Below, piece after piece: positions 61,227-64,000 of a DNA stretch of 64,000 nucleotides. Within the stretch, counting starts at the first letter, position 1; each line of letters begins with the position of its first letter. Source of the stretch: CAVXDY01 sp963760715 (GTDB taxonomy: Bacteria; Actinomycetota; Thermoleophilia; Miltoncostaeales; Miltoncostaeaceae); the NCBI GenBank assembly GCA_963760715.1, contig CAVXDY010000003.1, forward strand, positions 124,001 through 188,000, read 5' to 3'. The translations under genes and the position numbers were made by a program. The notes below the pieces were generated by a model. That model was not told where the DNA came from and did not search any database. It saw nothing but the letters and a program-made list of their open reading frames with translations.

Positions 61227-63571
61227 CCGCCCGGGCGCTCGAGCCGGGCCACCGCGTCGCCCAGATCCTGCAGGTCGGTGAGGAGCCCCTCGGCGAGATC
61301 GCCGTGGCGGTCCACGCGCGCCGCCACCACGCCCATCGTGAAGTCGCGGGGATCCATCCCGGGGCGCACCTCCTCCCACCGCAGCGGCGTGGCCACCGGC
61401 GCCCCCGGGCGCGGCCGCACCGAGTACACGCTGGAGATGCTGCGCCCGCGCCCGTTCTGGTTGTGGTCGAGATAGACCCGCGGGCCGCGCTCGGACACCT
61501 GGGTCCGCGTCGTGACCAGGTCCGGGCGCGCGCGCACCAGCGCCTCGGACACGATCCTGGCGAAGAGGCGCACGGCCTCGAAGGTGGGACCGGGCTCGAT
61601 CGGCACCATGATGTGCATCCCGCTGGCCCCCGAGGTGCGCGGGTGGCCGCGCAGGCCCGCCGCCTCGAGCGCGTCGCGCACGAGCAGGGCGGCCTCGACC
61701 ACCCGGTCGAAGGGAAGCCCGTCGGCCGGGTCGAGGTCGAAGAGCACGTGGGTGGGCGAGTCGGGCGAGTCGGCGCGGCTCTGCCAGGGGTTGAGGTCGA
61801 TGCACCCCAGGTTGACGAGCCACAGCAGCGACATCGCGTCGTCCACGACGGCGTAGTCGCTCGTCTTCTCGCCCGGCTTTCCGCCGCGCGACAGCGGCAC
61901 CCGGCGCAGCCAGGGCGGCGCGTCGGGCACGTTGTGCTGGAAGAAGAAGTCCTCCTCGATCCCGTTCGGATAGCGCTTCAGGATCATGGGCCGGCCCGCC
62001 AGGTGGGGCACCAGCACCGGCGCCATGCGCAGGTAGTGGTCGAGCAGGTGGCCCTTCGAGATGCCCTCGCGCGGCCAGTAGAGCTTGTCGAGGTTGGTGA
62101 GCGTCACCCGCCGGTCGCCCTCCTGGACGGTGCGGTCGCCGGTGGCGCCGCCGAACGGCCCGGGGGGCGGGCCCCCGTCGTCGTCCACCAGGCCGTCGAA
62201 GACCGGGGCGCGCAGCCGCCCGTCGGGCGTGCGCTCGGCGAAGCTCACCTCGCACCTCAGCTCGGGCCGCACCCAGTGCGGCGCGGCCGGGGCCTTCGGG
62301 ACGGGCTCGGCGAACGGCGACTCGGGCACCTCCGCCGCCCGCAGCCGGTCCCACAGCTCCCGGGCGAGCGCGTTCGAGAAGCCGGACCCCACGTGAGACA
62401 GATAGTGCAGGCGCCCCTCGTCGTCGAGCTCCCCCACCAGCAGCGCCCCGAGCGACCCCCGGTGCGAGCCGTTGCCCTCCGTGAACCCGCCGACCACCGC
62501 CACCAGCTCGGGACGGCTCTTCACCTTGCGCCAGTCGGCCACGCGGCGGCCGGGCCGGTAGGGCGCGTCCATGCGCTTGGCGATCACGCCCTCGAGGCCC
62601 TGGGCCTTGGCGGCCGCGAACAGGTCGCTCCCCTGCCCGGCGACGTGGTCGGAGAGCATCAGGCGCGGCGGCGCGTCCGGGCTCACGATGGCCGCGAGGC
62701 GCTCGCGGCGCTCGCTCCAGGGGAGGTCGCAGATCCACTCCCCGTCCGCGTGCAGCAGGTCGAAGACCACGTAGGTGAACGGGCCGCGCCCGTTCTGGAG
62801 GGCGTTGAAGTCGGGCCTGCCCTTCTCGCCCAGCACGACGACCTCGCCGTCGAGCACCGCCTCCTGGCACAGGAGCGCCCGCCGCAGGTCGTGCAGGTCC
62901 GGATAGGCCGGCGTCAGGTCGCGGCCGTTGCGGCTGCGCAGGGCCGTGTCGTCGGAGGTCACGAGGGCGAGCGCGCGGTAGCCGTCCCACTTGAGCTCGA
63001 ACGCGAAGGCCGGATCGTCGAAGGGCTTCTCCGAGGTCGAGGCGAGCATCGGGCGCAGCCCCGCGAAGACCGGCGCCGGGTCCGGCGGCCCGGCCGGCCC
63101 CTTCCCGGAGCGGAAGATCAGCCACTCGTCCCTGCCCGACCGCCCCCGCGTGCGCACCAGGTGGTAGTGCCCGCGCAGGATCGAGCCCTCCAGGACCAGC
63201 TTCCACTCGTCCTCGGCCACGAGCTCGGGCTCGTAGGAGCCGTGGTCCCAGATCGTCATCCGCCCGGCGCCGTACTGGCCCTCGGGGATGACGGCCGCGA
63301 AGTCGAGGTACTTCAGCGGGTGGTCCTCCGTGCGCACCGCCAGGCGCTTGACGCCCTCGCGCAGGGGCGGGCCCTTGGGCACGGCCCACGAGGCCAGCGC
63401 GCCCTCGTGCTCCAGGCGCAGGTCGAAGTGCAGGGCGCGCGCCTGATGGCGCTGCACCACGAAGCGCGGCGGTCCGTCCCCCGGCCCGGGGACCTCCCCC
63501 GGCGCCGGCTCGGGCGTCGCGGCGAAGTCCCGCCGCGCCCGGTACTCCGGGAGGTCAGCCTCGGGTGCCAA
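61223..63571 (-). CDS. ligD: three-domain NHEJ DNA ligase LigD (phosphoesterase-ligase-polymerase)
   Basis: 782 residues. Phosphoesterase domain at about 30-150 (FVVQRHQARALHFDLRLEH, PEGQYGAGRM, WDHGSYE). ATP-dependent ligase at about 165-430 with the adenylation Lys in ELKWDGYRA (Lys194), VLDGEVVVL and GVIAKRMDAPYRPG. Polymerase/primase domain from about 480 with LTNLDKLYWPREG, FFFQHNVP, VLFDLDPADG (catalytic Asp pair) and TSGASGMHIMVP. Order PE-Lig-Pol. It repairs double-strand breaks with Ku; no ku gene is in the window. TTG 63571 start overlaps the LLM gene by 17 nt. Confidence 0.95.
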   Translation of the reverse strand: MAPEADLPEYRARRDFAATPEPAPGEVPGPGDGPPRFVVQRHQARALHFDLRLEHEGALASWAVPKGPPLREGVKRLAVRTEDHPLKYLDFAAVIPEGQYGAGRMTIWDHGSYEPELVAEDEWKLVLEGSILRGHYHLVRTRGRSGRDEWLIFRSGKGPAGPPDPAPVFAGLRPMLASTSEKPFDDPAFAFELKWDGYRALALVTSDDTALRSRNGRDLTPAYPDLHDLRRALLCQEAVLDGEVVVLGEKGRPDFNALQNGRGPFTYVVFDLLHADGEWICDLPWSERRERLAAIVSPDAPPRLMLSDHVAGQGSDLFAAAKAQGLEGVIAKRMDAPYRPGRRVADWRKVKSRPELVAVVGGFTEGNGSHRGSLGALLVGELDDEGRLHYLSHVGSGFSNALARELWDRLRAAEVPESPFAEPVPKAPAAPHWVRPELRCEVSFAERTPDGRLRAPVFDGLVDDDGGPPPGPFGGATGDRTVQEGDRRVTLTNLDKLYWPREGISKGHLLDHYLRMAPVLVPHLAGRPMILKRYPNGIEEDFFFQHNVPDAPPWLRRVPLSRGGKPGEKTSDYAVVDDAMSLLWLVNLGCIDLNPWQSRADSPDSPTHVLFDLDPADGLPFDRVVEAALLVRDALEAAGLRGHPRTSGASGMHIMVPIEPGPTFEAVRLFARIVSEALVRARPDLVTTRTQVSERGPRVYLDHNQNGRGRSISSVYSVRPRPGAPVATPLRWEEVRPGMDPRDFTMGVVAARVDRHGDLAEGLLTDLQDLGDAVARLERPGG

Positions 63572-64000
63572 GGGCCGACAGTATCCCCGCCTGCCAGCGG
63601 GCGACGGCCGGCGGGTCCTGGAAGTAGTGGGGCGGGTTCGCCCAGAGCCGGTCGGCGATCCCCTCGTACGCCCGGGCGCGCTCGCGCACGACCGCGGTCG
63701 TGCCGGCGGCGGCGAAGGCGTCGGTCATGTCCTCGCCCACGGCCTCCGCCAGACGGTCGCCGTCCCCCTGGGCGAACGCGCGGCGGATCCCCGCCAGCCG
63801 CGACCCGAAGCCGTGGCCGGTGAACAGCTCCTCGTAGGTCCGCACCGTGGCGTAGAAGCCCACGCTGGTCGCGGCGGCCCGGCGCGCGGCGCCCGGATCG
63901 TCGTCGCTCACGGCGCAGATCAGCGCGCCCGCCACCTCGGGCACCGGCCGCCCGGCGCGCTCGGCCCCGGCCCGGAGCGCGGGGAGCAGCCGGTCCGAGA
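63555..64000 (-). CDS. LLM-type (luciferase-like, probably F420-dependent) oxidoreductase, N-terminus beyond window
   Basis: The C-terminal 148 residues are present, in frame to position 64000: LPALRAGAERAGRPVPEVAG, then ALICAVSDDDPGAARRAAATS, FYATVRTYEELFTGHGFG and the closing RARAYEGIADRLWANPP. This C-terminal pattern is that of LLM-class F420 oxidoreductases; the cofactor-binding N-terminal half is not visible. It is the upstream neighbour of ligD on the same strand. Confidence 0.75.
   Translation of the reverse strand, partial: SDRLLPALRAGAERAGRPVPEVAGALICAVSDDDPGAARRAAATSVGFYATVRTYEELFTGHGFGSRLAGIRRAFAQGDGDRLAEAVGEDMTDAFAAAGTTAVVRERARAYEGIADRLWANPPHYFQDPPAVARWQAGILSALGTRG

Noticed and set aside
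1..64000. CRISPR arrays, tRNA or rRNA genes, insertion sequences
   Set aside because: No regularly spaced repeats, no cloverleaf with a T-loop consensus, no transposase or terminal inverted repeats were found on reading both strands.

Overview
This is a high-GC (about 70 percent or more by eye) chromosomal segment of an actinobacterium. Gene content and style (zinc-ribbon/cyclase/STAND-ATPase fusions, SARP-like regulators, LLM/F420-type oxidoreductase, an intact yajC-secDF-recJ-rel and pdxST-yebC-ruvCAB order, widespread GTG starts and GTGA overlaps) suggest a deep-branching lineage such as Thermoleophilia; that placement is inference. No tRNA, rRNA, CRISPR array, phage or insertion sequence was seen. 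Many transcription units look leaderless: a TANNNT -10 box lies 7-10 nt before the start codon, and I used this to choose several starts.

Layout. 1-3.8 kb: minus-strand operon of an acyl carrier protein, an enoyl-reductase-like SDR, an acyltransferase of the AHL/N-acyl amino acid synthase type and two ketosynthases (the second cut by the window edge), followed by a small HTH gene; probably a dedicated acyl-chain and N-acylation pathway. 4.4-17.9 kb: large signalling proteins. Two are intact zinc-ribbon/cyclase/ATPase/TPR proteins, one is a cyclase/ATPase/SARP protein and next to it is a nitroreductase; the last two are broken by about ten frameshifts between 8.2 and 10.6 kb. A CorA-like soluble domain fused to a SARP-like regulator lies at 16.4-17.9 kb. 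17.9-29 kb: aminotransferase, then a potassium locus read leftward: sensor kinase, kdpE, a 28-residue membrane peptide, kdpF, kdpA, kdpC, kdpB, a separate KdpD N-terminal protein and a universal stress protein, then a STAS protein and an unknown. Two promoter regions here carry the same four-repeat array (steps of 11, 21 and 11 bp, at the same distance from a TAGNGT box), predicted to be KdpE operators.

29-39 kb: SAM-I riboswitch, terminator, threonine-synthase-like enzyme and MoaD/ThiS-like sulfur carrier, which points to methionine rather than threonine synthesis; zinc-ribbon and SPOR proteins; SDRs; hydantoinase/oxoprolinase A and B. 39-53 kb: LytR_C protein, Rel, secreted protein, RecJ, UbiB-like kinase, phasin-like protein, fused SecDF and YajC on minus; PAP2 enzyme and glycosyltransferase on plus. 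53-57.8 kb: CBS protein, ruvB, ruvA, ruvC, yebC, pdxT, pdxS on minus. 57.8-59.7 kb: a gene-poor, compositionally different patch with a perfect 32-bp palindrome and a SLATT/DUF4231-like two-TM protein. 59.8-64 kb: RpiR-type regulator, lipoprotein, three-domain LigD and the C-terminus of an LLM-type oxidoreductase.

Three otherwise normal genes (secDF, the zinc-ribbon gene at 32 kb and the RpiR gene) each carry a single frame break with a span of 3n+1 nt. This looks like assembly or sequencing error, so frame breaks here should not be read automatically as pseudogenes.
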